A stretch of DNA of 64,000 bases from Hydractinia symbiolongicarpus (Eukaryota > Cnidaria > Hydrozoa > Anthoathecata > Hydractiniidae). Each line of letters opens with the position of its first letter. The first letter of the stretch is position 1. This document shows positions 54,201-64,000 of the stretch, one piece after another. The notes under the pieces are model-generated. The model was given only the letters and a program-made list of their open reading frames with translations, was not told where the DNA came from and did not search any database. The DNA lies in the NCBI RefSeq assembly GCF_029227915.1, contig NC_079882.1:12976001-13040000 (forward strand), read 5' to 3'. Made by a program: the position numbers and the translations under genes.

Positions 54201-57200
54201 GATTAGGAAAATATCTAATTGTGTGCCATGTCTTAGAGCTAACTAATACTGATGAAGAGTCACAAAATTAATATACCGGGTATTGATGATATGCCAAAAA
54301 TTGAACCACACACGAACAAAATGTAATATCATACCTTTCTTGAAAAATACAGCTTCACTTCTTAATTCGTGCTTCATTCTTGATGGATCGTACACAACAC
54401 ACTGATACGAAACTCCACGAGCGATATTCTTTAAAGACCATGATGAAAATTTAAACCTATTTGTAGCTGAAGCAACTGCAGTGATGTTTGCATTCATTCT
54501 TGTCGTGCCATTTATCAGCCAGTAAGCATTTTTTGAGAAAGATAATTTAGATGTATATTCACATCCTTTTAATGTATCATTACTAATTTCAGGTCCAAAA
54601 AGAAATGCCGGTTGGATCTCTATATTGGAAATACAAATAGTTATATTTTACATATGAGGATCATCTTAAGTTACAAATAGAATCAGAATATTTAAAGAAA
54701 TAGTTACCTGTACAGACATTGTAGTAAAACTTCTGATACAAATCTTCTGGTGTTTGACAATTTATTTTGTCATCTGGATCTTGGTTGCCATTCCACTTAT
54801 TGTAGATATTAAAACATTCATCACTTGCACATTGCGACCAGCTTGAAGTATACAATAATTTGACACTATTTTTCGTTAATGAGTGAAACCTTAACGCTCC
54901 AGTGGGTGTAAAGTACTTTAAAGTTACATTCATATTATGCGCTGTGGACAACTTACGAGGTATGTGTGATGACAGCTGCAAAGGTAACAGTAAAACGCTA
55001 GGTGATTTTAGGTTGACTGTAAAATTCACCTTATAATGATTCATGACAGTTAGCACGTTTTGGGATCCTTCATTAAGGGCAATATTTTTTGTGGAAATTG
55101 CTGCTGCAAATATTGCATTAGGATTGACATTGGAATTGAAAATCATAAATTTGTTTTCCATAATTTTTGTTGAGATTAACTTTGATAATTTTGCATCACA
55201 CTTATTTTTTCGCAGCACTGAAGACAGATCTTGGGAGCAATTATTTTTAATTGTCAATCTTAACGTCCGTAGAGAGGAAGTAATCGGAAATGTAGTGTCG
55301 TATGCTTTTACACGAATATTGTACGATACAGATCTAATTGGTACATTCTTCCAATCAATCGTTGTGTAAATGTTTCCATTGTTTTCATCGATGCAAAAGT
55401 AGTTACTGGATTTATTTAAGTTACACTGCAGTGGTTTTGTTATATTGATTCCAGCCAAAGTTGGACCATCAATAGAATCAATTGACAATTTTAATTGTTT
55501 TGTTGTTTCTAAGTAGCTTGTGTTGGCAATGACCTTTAATGATGAATGTGGAAGGTGTATAGTGATATTAGCTGATTTAATTTGTAGTTTTGGTTTTTCT
55601 AAAAAACAAAAAAATCCATGCTTAAACTCACGTTATTTTTAAAAAATTTTAACACAAAAATGGTTTATCAGGGACAATAAAAAGTTGAATACTTTTTAAA
55701 AGCAAACTATGCCAAAAATAATAACACGATGCTTTCAATTTAGCATCTGTGAAAGCGAAACGGCAATAACGAGAACACAAAGAACATCGTTGTATCAGTC
55801 TGAAAAACGTTCAAAGTTGAAGACCGGAGCAGAGAAAATGTTTAAATGAAAAAAAATAATTATCGTGGATTGCCACGGCCTAGTAACCAATTTATATACT
55901 GTTTAGGAACAATTATGTTTAAAACCGCCTCGTAACCTGTCATTTTTCACAGCAAACTACTGACTCGGACCCCTACTTTGCACACACTCCACCTTAGTTC
56001 AGAATAAAAACTCACCTTTGCACCTTCGCGTATGTTCTTTAAAGATGTTTATATCAAAGTTGCTACACGTGATGTCATTGGGTATTTGGTTGATATAATC
56101 CGAACAACGGTCCATCTTTTCACACGTGTCATATTGATTTGAAACAATAAGTTGTTTGATAGAAAACTTGTCCGTGAAAATATTTTTAAAAATCGTCCAA
56201 TCATCATATATAAAACCAGTATCGTTTATAAGGGTATACGACCTTGTATATATAGATCTTTCTGTATGTGGAGATTTAATCAATCTTATAATCTTACGAA
56301 ATGGACCTTCGTTGTATTTAAACGCAATGGGTGTTCTGGTAATCTTTCTGTGAATTGTAACTTCATGTGCTATGGTATAGTGCGGTTTGCTCTGAGTAAT
56401 ATTAGGGCAAACCCACACATCGTCAATATTATTTTTGGGATAACACTTAACTTTTGTTGGAATTTTGTAATTGACGCATTCTTTTACCATTTTGTATCTG
56501 CTTAACTGGTACTTGCATGTCTCTACAATATGTATTGTGTACCATTTTCTCTCTTCAATGGTTCCAGGTGATGTTCCTGATTGGACGATTATTTCCAAAC
56601 TAAACCCACCTCCAGGATTCAGGGAAGCACCAGTTATGTGTTTTGTTGTGAAGATCTTCCCTGTCTTGTGGTCAATACAAAACATATTTCTAAGACCTTT
56701 GTAAGACTTTAGAGTTTCTTCATCACAGTCATTTTTTGTTTTGTTCAAAGCAGTCGTCTCCCAACTTTTGACGCTGTTTCTGTTACTATTTTCTTTGGGT
56801 AAATTTTCGTTGCTCATAACAACATGTCGAATATGAAATGTCTGCGACTTTTTAGCTTGAACCGTTTTGATTTGACCAACTAAACGGTTGCTGGTGACTT
56901 TGTTTGGGATTTCAAATGTAAAGGGTACAGTTAAAGTGGATTCTAAACAATAACACATAGAAAACGATGTTATAAATTATTTTTAAGTATCAGTATTCAT
57001 AGTTATTTCTATTCTTTTCTTGAAGATGAAATCCCTACACGTGTCAAAAATTGTTTGTGTGCGTTTTATTGCTATTAACTTAATTTTTACTGCGTTTTTA
57101 TTGGATTTTACTGTATTTTCACCACCTGAGTTTCATTATTTATGCTTTTTGTGATAAGTATATAAAAATATATACATTTAAGGACTGAAAATTTGGTTCG

Positions 57201-59985
57201 GGGAATTCGTTCAAGAAAAAATTAAACTGAGCAAGTATCCTTCATTTTAAACCAATTTTCTTTTTTTAGTGTTTAAAGTAAAAAAAAGACATTACTGTAT
57301 TAAGCTAGATGGCAATTATAATATTTGTCTGAGACGTGACAGTGATTGTACCAGGCTTGGACAATGACAAAACAAATTATTTTTGTTGTATTATCCCTAG
57401 ACCAATCACAATACAATTTGTCGCATCACTATTTCTCACTGTAATTTTTCAGTTTCCTTCTTCTCAATAAATTTCTTAATAAACTGAACTAGCGTGTAAA
57501 GGTGTAAAGGCAAGATAATAGGCATATCATTGCTAATAAATAATTTTTTTTAAAAAAATTTCGCAACCTTGTGAAAAACTTCCAAGAAATAAAGTACCTA
57601 TTAGACGTGAAAAAACGTTTGATTAATTTTTTCAGCTGAACGTGTTAAGCCGGGATTCTATTCAGCGACATTGTGCAGGCGGGCGGAAAAAAATACGCTG
57701 TGACATAAGAATCATACAGAAATATCACTAAAACGGAGCGAAAGAATGCCAAAGTTTTTTTTTTCGCTTGCTTTTTGAGCCAATCGTTATTTTTAATGAT
57801 TGAGCAAATTTCAAATTATAAACAACGTGAGGGAGAAAAAGCAGCTGCGGTTGAGAAAAAAACAAAATGGCAAATATAGGTCCTACTACACAACACTTCC
57901 CAAATAACTAGTGTAGTCTGTCATATGATACGGCATACTGTTGTTGGGCTGACACGGTAGCTTGATGCAATTGTAAATTGAGAGTCTCCAATTGCCAAAT
58001 AGCGCAAAGTGATGCAGATACGTTCAGCAGGCGTAGTCGTGGGACGCCTGGTCCCTGATTTAAAAATGAATGAAAATACCCAGGACAGCAAGAGATCAAT
58101 TTTTTCTGGACACATTCTGAAATTTCTGTAAAAATAATCGTGGTCAAAGAAATATCGATCTCGAACTAAATGCTGGAATTCACCCTTTTCTTCTCTGTCT
58201 TTAAAAATTTGTCGCACCCAACATCCTTTTTCCTTTCTTTTCTTCTCTTTCTTTTGTTTTTCGCCGGTGCAACAACATTAACAGAAAGTTTGCTTGCAAA
58301 GTTAGTAACTTGTTAACTCTTGCCATCTTTGTTTACATTCTAGTTTTATGCGCCCTCTTTATAAGCACGCACAATGGAAATGATATGATTTTGTCCGCCA
58401 ACTTGGCTCCGTCCGCTACGCCTGCACAAAGATCGCTGAACGGAAACCCCACTTTACGTAAACTTTGTCCAGTGCACACTTTTGATTAGTAAAAAATTTT
58501 AATTTTTTTAAACAAGAAAAGAAAAATAGAATTACGTTGATAGCACAGTGTGAAGTAAAGTGAAAAATTATCTAGCTAGTTAGGTGCAAATTTAGGTCCA
58601 TATATATGTATACATATTTGACAGAATGTATTTATGTTTATAACCCCTTTTGGTTAACATTGAGATAAATGCTAGAGCATTGACCAGTTTTTAAAAATGC
58701 AAAAAAAGCATCTAGCATCTTAGTGTTGACAGTTCGTTGCTTTTTTAAATCTATCCACAGTCATATTTATGGCGAAAAGATGGCAACTTGAAAGCAAAAG
58801 GCATATTTATGTAATTGTGTTTGTTTTGTAATTGACCTTAGCTACTGGCATTACTAATGCGAAACTAACAAAAAATAATAAGGATTTCTCCTTTGTAATA
58901 TTTCCTTAGAGAACGTTTGTGCTTGCTAGGCAAATGATTTTAATGGTTCCGTTTGTTCTACAGATAAACCTTTATCTCCCTGGCTACATCAACATTTATT
59001 GAATTTAACGTAAAGAAGGTTCATATAGGTATAAATGTCTCTGTATAATATCATTGGTAATAGTTGTTGCTTGTATGACTTTTGGTAATACGTGTTTCCT
59101 TCTGTCATTTTTTAACACAATATCAATATGAGCATACATCGAAATTCTTTTCCAGTTTTTACGTGATGAGCCAAGAGTAATTACATTTCACGTGATGTTA
59201 AATAAACAATGCATACTAATTCGTTCCTAATAAATGCTTTTGCACTCATAAATGCAATGTTTTTCAACTGCTGTCAGTGACAGGGTGTTCTGCGTAAATA
59301 AAAAAATTGAGTAACAATTAGCTACAATACTTCATCAGTAGAAAAGGTCGGTGAAAAGTGAAAGTTTTGGCACGATGAATATTAATATTATACTAACCTA
59401 AATTGTATTATCCATTTTTATTTTAAACAATATTTGCTTTGAAAAAAAATTTGGTTTCTGTAAATTCTTCCAAATTAGTCAGCAAAGTAGTGATTAATAT
59501 TTTGTGCAAGCGAATGGCTATTAGTTTTCCTGGCCAAAAAATTTAACGACTTTTTTTATCCGACGCATCTGTTGTGCACCTTTCTGTTTTTGTTTTCATA
59601 TTTTAAAATTAAGATTATAACATTGGTTCTATTGTATTATATGTTTTTTCATTATTTATCGAAATGCTGCTAGCAACAAAGGCTAGGTCAATCTACTGAC
59701 AAAAATTCACTTACCAAGAAGTTGACCTATTCTCCATTATTAACAATTACTATATTTTTAAATATGCTGGGATTTTTATTAATTACTAGATTGGCTGTAA
59801 CGTTTTAGCATGAACGCAAAGGTTGGAAAGTCAATTGCTATATATTAAATTGATTAAGAATTCAAATAAGCTAATATGATTTAAAACAAGCAGTAGCGTT
59901 ATTAGAAGTTTCAAAAAGTAATAAGAGTTAATATCTTACCGTGATATGGTACGAAAGCAGCCAACAATAACAGGATAAACTTCAT
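43851..59985 (-). CDS. Adhesion GPCR: cadherin-like, Ig array, HRM, GAIN/GPS, 7TM
   Basis: Twenty exons, all with GT-AG sites and matching phases: 59985-59940, 56942-56016, 55598-54708, 54619-54335, 54092-53808, 53700-53401, 53180-52893, 52562-52278, 51784-51497, 51253-50969, 50880-50590, 50482-50171, 48387-48161, 47254-47066, 46832-46238, 46143-45927, 45299-45031, 44872-44806, 44597-44182, 44002-43851. They total 6615 bases, exactly 2204 residues plus stop. Order: signal peptide, two cadherin-like exons, eight Ig-like repeats, one divergent Ig, HRM, GAIN with intact GPS, seven membrane helices, and a Ser-rich tail ending EHKL. It is a cell-surface receptor that should self-cleave at the GPS and be activated by its tethered peptide. 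Family diagnostics include SWIFGVLAIG in TM6 and FNSLQGFFIFIFY in TM7. I cannot assign a named vertebrate orthologue. The first intron (3 kb) holds a Harbinger remnant. Missing small exons cannot be excluded. Confidence 0.93.
45927..47254 (-). other. aGPCR exons 14-16: GAIN domain, GPS and TM1
   Basis: Exon 14 (47254-47066) and exon 15 (46832-46238) give the helical then strand-rich GAIN fold; exon 15 ends CHFWDFNI. Exon 16 (46143-45927) adds GEWSTEGC and CECDHLTNFALVLDV: all GPS cysteines and tryptophans and the HL-T cleavage tripeptide are present, so self-cleavage and a TNFALVLDV tethered agonist are expected from knowledge of the family. TM1 follows (ITWIGCGISLAGLILTIITY). Confidence 0.9.
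48161..48387 (-). other. aGPCR exon 13: hormone-receptor-like (HRM) domain
   Basis: Reads CCLKHSVG, then GMYHFNTTL, FIKCKYG, RTC, GPKWSTLEFERC. The spacing of cysteines and the Trp near the end match the HRM module found between N-terminal domains and GAIN in many adhesion GPCRs. Confidence 0.75.
49952..50158 (+). pseudogene. Inverted half-Ig exon beside aGPCR exon 12
   Basis: On the plus strand, opposite to the receptor, an open block follows a good acceptor (AATTTGCAG) and runs to a stop at 50156-50158. It reads YRIKFQLPQIRGNYSCKLDG followed by a GVNT turn and an ITLDF strand, which is the second half of an Ig domain with its YxC. No first half is seen upstream and no donor closes it. It ends 13 bases from the end of minus-strand exon 12. 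It may be a relic of an inverted duplication of an Ig exon, or a terminal exon of an antisense gene. It is not a mirror of exon 12, whose sequence differs. Confidence 0.5.
50171..50482 (-). other. aGPCR exon 12: divergent Ig domain
   Basis: A 104-residue exon with LKGCIFYSKF, MFWMKNEK and GYYRCGLAVRG, the classic C, W and YxC of an Ig domain, but without the LINGT and RM hallmarks of the preceding array. It closes the Ig region before the HRM exon. Confidence 0.8.
50590..54619 (-). other. aGPCR exons 4-11: array of eight one-exon Ig-like repeats
   Basis: Eight exons of 285-300 bases, each one domain of 95-100 residues and phase 1-1. Each starts D/E/N-I followed by a short P-containing strand, then LxGCxY, about 12 residues on a YxFWLINGT motif, and near the end YQCxxYxPxRM: two cysteines about 50-60 residues apart with a Trp between, as in an Ig sandwich. 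Repeats have several N-linked sites (NGT, NDS, NAS). Exons 7 and 9 (both ending TPDIR) and exons 8 and 10 (both with REFKPNTFYQCGVY) are much closer to each other than to the rest, pointing to tandem duplication of a two-exon unit. Symmetric phases would allow exon skipping or reshuffling without breaking the frame. Confidence 0.88.
54708..56942 (-). other. aGPCR exons 2-3: two cadherin-like domains with long linkers
   Basis: Exon 2 (residues about 16-324) and exon 3 (about 325-621) each start with a strand-rich segment followed by the cadherin-like pattern of a Cys-bearing FCID..TG.I.T strand: NMFCIDHKTGKIFTTKH in exon 2 and NYFCIDENNGNIYTTIDW in exon 3, the latter followed by YNIRVKAYD. Canonical calcium motifs (DxD, LDRE) are weak, so calcium binding is doubtful. 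The remainder of each exon (about 150 residues) is unlike anything I recognise. Both exons are phase 1-1 and so could be duplicates of one ancestral exon. Confidence 0.7.
57651..58450 (-). mobile_element. PIF/Harbinger remnant in aGPCR intron 1
   Basis: Inverted ends share TTCAGCGA and TTGTGCAGGCG (left 57652-57681, right 58419-58450 in complement), about 800 bases apart. On the minus strand, 58217-57921 encodes the N-terminal part of a HARBI1-type transposase: EFQHLVRDRYFFDHDYFYRN, CPEKIDLLL, TTTPAERICITLRYLAIGDS and YRVSPTTVCRII. Beyond 57920 another frame continues with TTLVIWEVLCSRTYIC, so there is a frameshift. The catalytic DDE part is absent; the element is internally deleted. Confidence 0.75.
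59940..59985 (-). other. aGPCR exon 1: signal peptide
   Basis: Encodes MKFILLLLAAFVPYH plus one base, followed by the strong donor GTAAGA. Its phase fits the next exon 3 kb downstream, which supports it as the true first coding exon. Confidence 0.85.
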
Positions 59986-60931
59986 GTTTTTTTTTCGTGT
60001 CTTTTTAAGTCTTAAAACATACCCAAATATACTGAAAGTGCAGATATAATCAAATTATCTTAAAAATCCAGATGTGTATTATTTATTTGCCTAATGTGAT
60101 AATAATTTGATTGAACAGAGGTATCTACAATGATTGTTGTGAAAACTTTGTGTTTTTGTTCATGTGAAATCGATTGTATTTATCTCAATGTGACTCAATA
60201 GAATGTTGTCAAGAATTGTTTCCTTTCCGCAATCAAACGTAACAATAGATAGCAACCATATATCGGATCCATTAAAAACCTTGCCCCCATGTGTTATTTT
60301 TTTTCGTTTTCTTGAAAATTCTATTGGCGCCTTGAAAAAGAAAGAAGTAAATTTGATAGTAAAACCATTGTAAAAGAATTTTAAAACTTCATTGTCGGTG
60401 GAGAAGTCTTAAAACCAGCAGCATGATTTTTTGTTTTGTTTTGCAGTTTTTTTTAGGTTGCTATCACGATATTGACTCGTTAGTCGTAATTACATAACCA
60501 TGTATGTTTTAATTACAAAAATAGGAAATAATTAAGCTAAAACGTTTAATTAAAACATATTGTGGATTGTAGTGCAGCGCGCAAAAAGTCAAAAAGTACA
60601 CGTTTTTATTTAAAAGCTGTTATCTTAGTTTTAGAAAGGTTTATTTTGTTAGCTAAAAAAAGTATAACGGTGTGGATTCCAAACATAATTTATTTAAAGC
60701 TTTTATCTTTTACGGTCTAAATATATGAAGAAAGGGAAAAAAAGATTTTATAAATTTTGCTTTTGCATTTCTGTACAAACAATTTTGGTGTAGCTAGCAG
60801 CTGGAATTGTAGATTCGAGTTTGTCAAGAAGAAACAAGGAAGTTTTAAATAAATTGAAATACATTTATTATGTAAATGAATTGAATAATTGAAACAAAGC
60901 CTTTGATAACAATGACTTGATATTTGTCATG

Positions 60932-61476
60932 TCATGAACCCACCTGCGTGATGGATGTTGCGGTTATATCAATGACGTCTTCAAAACAACCACGTGTTGC
61001 TCCCACCTACAAACCTAAAAATTTTAAGCAATGCAAATGTGAAACATAAAGAATGAATATTTTTTTTCAATTTTTACACTTTTTAGCTATACATCTGTAG
61101 ATTGATTTTTTTTGTTTCCTACAAACGTAATACTAGCTTGCCACATTCTCTTTTTTTGAAATGTAGGATAAACTTTTAATTTACTTAACTACTTTACTAC
61201 TCCACATGAAAACACACAAAAAAGAGCTTGTATTCTACGAAATACTGTTAAATATTTGATTCACGTTGTTTGTTTTACAAGAACGCCTAAATAGGGTCGT
61301 AAAACTGCCTCAATTCATCACCTAAAAAATAATAGTCGAAAAAGTTCAGTAAAAATTAAGTTATGTAAGTCTAAATGTAAAGAGAACGCCCTACCTTGTC
61401 TAACCACACGAATATCAGATGATGGAGAAGGCGTGGATAGATAATCGGGATGACCAGTACCATGTAAAAACTCACT
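60932..61476 (-). other. Weak candidate terminal exons of another minus-strand gene
   Basis: A 75-base block (61006-60932) after acceptor TTTGTAG reads VGATRGCFEDVIDITATSIT and ends QVGS then stop; an AATAAA lies about 75 bases downstream (near 60860). A second block, about 61476-61395, is flanked by TAAAACTTTAG and GTAGGG and can join it in phase. I recognise no domain and the coding case rests on splice signals alone. Confidence 0.25.
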
Positions 61477-64000
61477 AAAGTTTTAAAAACATGATAAGGT
61501 CACTGAACAACAGTACCATCCCATAGACATGGTTGTATCTTTGATACAACACACGGTAAAACGAAAAACAGGGTTTGTGCTCGATTGATGTCTTGAAGTC
61601 GGCCCCCGTTTAGTTACCAACAAGTCAATGGTGTGCTTCCAATGCTCCATTGAGCCTCAAAGTAGGAACGGGAGTACAATCTAAATGCGCGAACTATTTA
61701 CTATACGTCATGGCTACACAAATTTTAGGTCGCCTTTAAAAGTCACTTACAATAATACTTTCAAATTAAAATTTCACTGCAATATCTAAGGTCACGACAA
61801 ATATTTTAGTATTTTACGGGTTCACATGATTCACGTATGATTTTCATTTTCTCAGCCCCCTAAACTATAAACAATAGTACTAACAACCACGTAACTCAAA
61901 AGTCAGTCAGGATATATAAAACTGTTCTTATATTTAAATGCCGTATTAATAACATGTGTATTCGTGCAAAAAGAAAAAAACTTCAGAGACTTGTTTTAAG
62001 TAATTTTTAGCTCGCATTATTTTGTCCTGAATTTATATGAAGGTTGGAATTGAGACTAAGTACTTTTTAATATGTTAAAATCTTACACAATATTACTACC
62101 TGGATTACACAAAAACTACCTGGAACATTTAACCTTGTTCTCGCACTGAAATATTACCCTGGCTTAAATATGAGATGTTCACACGTGACCGGCATAGTTC
62201 TTTCACTAATTGATTTTTTTAATAATTGGGAAAAGATTATATGTTACAAAGCAACTGTTTTTGCTGTATGCGTTCCTTTGGCTTATAGTATTAAATTTGG
62301 TTTATAGTATTAAATTTAAATCTTAGATGAAAAAATGCAACACTGAAGATTTTTGCTCTCTAACCAAAAATCTTAGATGCTTTAGGGGCAAAAGTAACCC
62401 TGGTTAACCGCGGACACATGTAACAGTCGCTATATATAATTTATGTAGTATCAGTACTTTCGCAATAGTACCTCCTGACCTTGTGTTGACCTGCTTTTAA
62501 CTGATAATAAATTCATATTTAACTTATAGAAGACATTTTTCTGTAATAAAGAGAACGCTGTTTTGCCGCACCCAAAATATTGGTTGTTCAAATGGCCATT
62601 GAGATTCTCTTGTTTTAATTCAGTATTGGAAAAGTTGATCAATCAGAATAATTATCGCAATATCCGATTGTTCTAACACTCTGTAAAGATCGTTTTGTAA
62701 GCACATTATGAAAAATAGCAAGTTTCGCAGTATGATATTTTACTGAATAGCGTATTATGAACGGACAGTGATTCTTTTAGCAAAATATGTGATAAAAATT
62801 ATGATTGCTTCTACGATTCACTTTTATTTTATCGTTTCAAAGAATGATTTAGATAATTCACTTTATGTCACGAAAAGTAAAGCGACAACACGCTACAATA
62901 TATTTAGAAATTGAAAACGATGAAGACACCGCAAAATCCTGTCCCTGAAAGACGGTCCATTATAGAAAGACAGTCCATTGCGAAAAGAAAGCTTGACTTG
63001 TAAAGGAAATGTACCGAGATAATTACAACAAAAAACTCTCAGTATGGAAATGAAATAAAGGAGTTGAAAACCTCGGCATTTATAATACATAGTGAAAAAA
63101 AGTTCACTAACTTTGATAAACGTAAAAAGCTAATTTCTAAAAAAACGCATTAGCGATATCCTGTTTAAACTTGCATGAAATTGGTAATTGTTTAACAAAC
63201 GGCCTACCACCCTCTCAACCCAGAACGCTGAGTAACAACACTTAACAAGGCTATCAAAATCAATATTATGATATGACTTACAATTTGGTTTCTTCGAAGG
63301 GATAGTAACTATGAGGATCTTGTGATAATATTTGAGCTATAATATAACTAAAGATTTAGAACGATATACATTTCTTGAAGTAGTTCTCGTGTACAACATA
63401 TGTGTAGCGCTAAAATAGAAAAAATAATGTTTTCAACTCTATTTGGTGATGTGGGGAGGATTGTGACATGAAATATTTTCCACCTATAAAGATTTTCTGA
63501 AATATGTCGGGAACCAATGCCGGTAATTAAAATTCTTCTGTCGACAGTCAAGTTACTGTAAGGGCAGGGATTCATCATTTAAGTTTATATATCAAATGCA
63601 TCATTTCAAAGAAAAATGTATGGCAAAATGCGATAACTTCCATAGAAAATTAATTGTTTCATTTTCGATGGAAATTTGAAAGGCCGATGCACTTTATCAT
63701 CATTAGTTCTACCATTACAACCCTACATCCCTAATTATGTTTTGGTACGCACCTCACGAAACGAATGGACAATTATTTAAAGATTTCGCTTGTTCAATGA
63801 CATGCGTAAACGATGAATAAGTTCATCCAACATTCGTACAACATGCATAGAACATTTTTATCTAATGTTGGATGAAATGTTTGATCAGTTTGCGGGAAGA
63901 AGGCGGGTTTTTTTCGAAAATAAAGCATAATATCCGAATTTGACCGACTAGCGAATTCAGAAGAATTTTGGGAATGATACGATTCGAATAAATTTCTTCT
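61477..64000. other. Gene-poor stretch upstream of the aGPCR
   Basis: AT-rich with no firm gene. The sequence around 61550-61690 is locally GC-richer and might be exonic or repeat. The rest holds only short frames with no domain. Confidence 0.4.
63825..63890. repeat. ATGTTGGATGAAATGTTGGA repeat, copy 3
   Basis: Contains CATCCAACATTCGTACAACAT and TAATGTTGGATGAAATGTTTG, the same core as the copies at 25105 and 25570. Confidence 0.6.

Noticed and set aside
55043-55369. Plus-strand ORF of 108 residues inside the receptor
   Set aside because: Antisense shadow of receptor exon 3; no splice or domain support.
43851-59985. Allorecognition (Alr-type) gene
   Set aside because: The Ig array is suggestive in a hydrozoan, but the seven-helix and GAIN/GPS parts make it an adhesion GPCR; Alr proteins are single-pass.

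Overview
The window is animal nuclear DNA, most probably from a hydrozoan cnidarian. The base composition is AT-rich. Genes are split into short exons with GT-AG introns and are scattered among dense, decayed transposons. The THAP/P-like, IS3-like integrase, PIF/Harbinger and REL-endonuclease LINE remnants resemble those common in Hydra, Hydractinia and Clytia. The species is inferred from protein style only; there is no mitochondrial or rRNA marker.

Layout. 0-1.7 kb: a frameshifted MULE transposase. 4.5-8.8 kb: a large inverted repeat (arms about 1.3 kb) carrying two convergent copies of a two-exon gene for a small secreted six-cysteine peptide. The left copy is intact; the right copy has lost its splice donor and its 3' end. 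11-15 kb: a 5'-truncated LINE and a 2.3 kb TIR element. 18.5-20.8 kb: broken integrase-type transposase facing a broken HECT-like ORF. 21.7-24.9 kb: a nearly full-length, frameshifted LINE. 25.9-28.4 kb: a four-exon secreted PAN/apple plus LamG-like protein. 30-33 kb: an orphan exon, tandem repeats, and a TIR element whose terminal repeat was split by a tRNA-derived SINE. 35.5-41.9 kb: a six-exon centrin gene whose last intron holds a 4.3 kb P-like (THAP) transposon with an opposite-strand second gene. 43.85-59.99 kb: a 20-exon adhesion GPCR on the minus strand. 60-64 kb: mostly repeats and two weak candidate exons.

The best-supported host genes are the adhesion GPCR, centrin and the PAN/LamG protein. 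The GPCR model is 2204 aa: signal peptide, two cadherin-like domains, eight one-exon Ig-like repeats plus one divergent Ig domain, HRM, GAIN/GPS, 7TM. Every splice phase in that model is consistent, which strongly supports it. Its Ig exons are all phase 1-1, and one exon pair appears recently duplicated. There is no operon logic here: the genes are independent, and the transposons sit in introns and intergenic DNA. The items most worth following are the palindromic cysteine-peptide locus, the Ig-exon array with an inverted Ig half-exon beside it, and the two DNA transposons that carry opposite-strand accessory ORFs.
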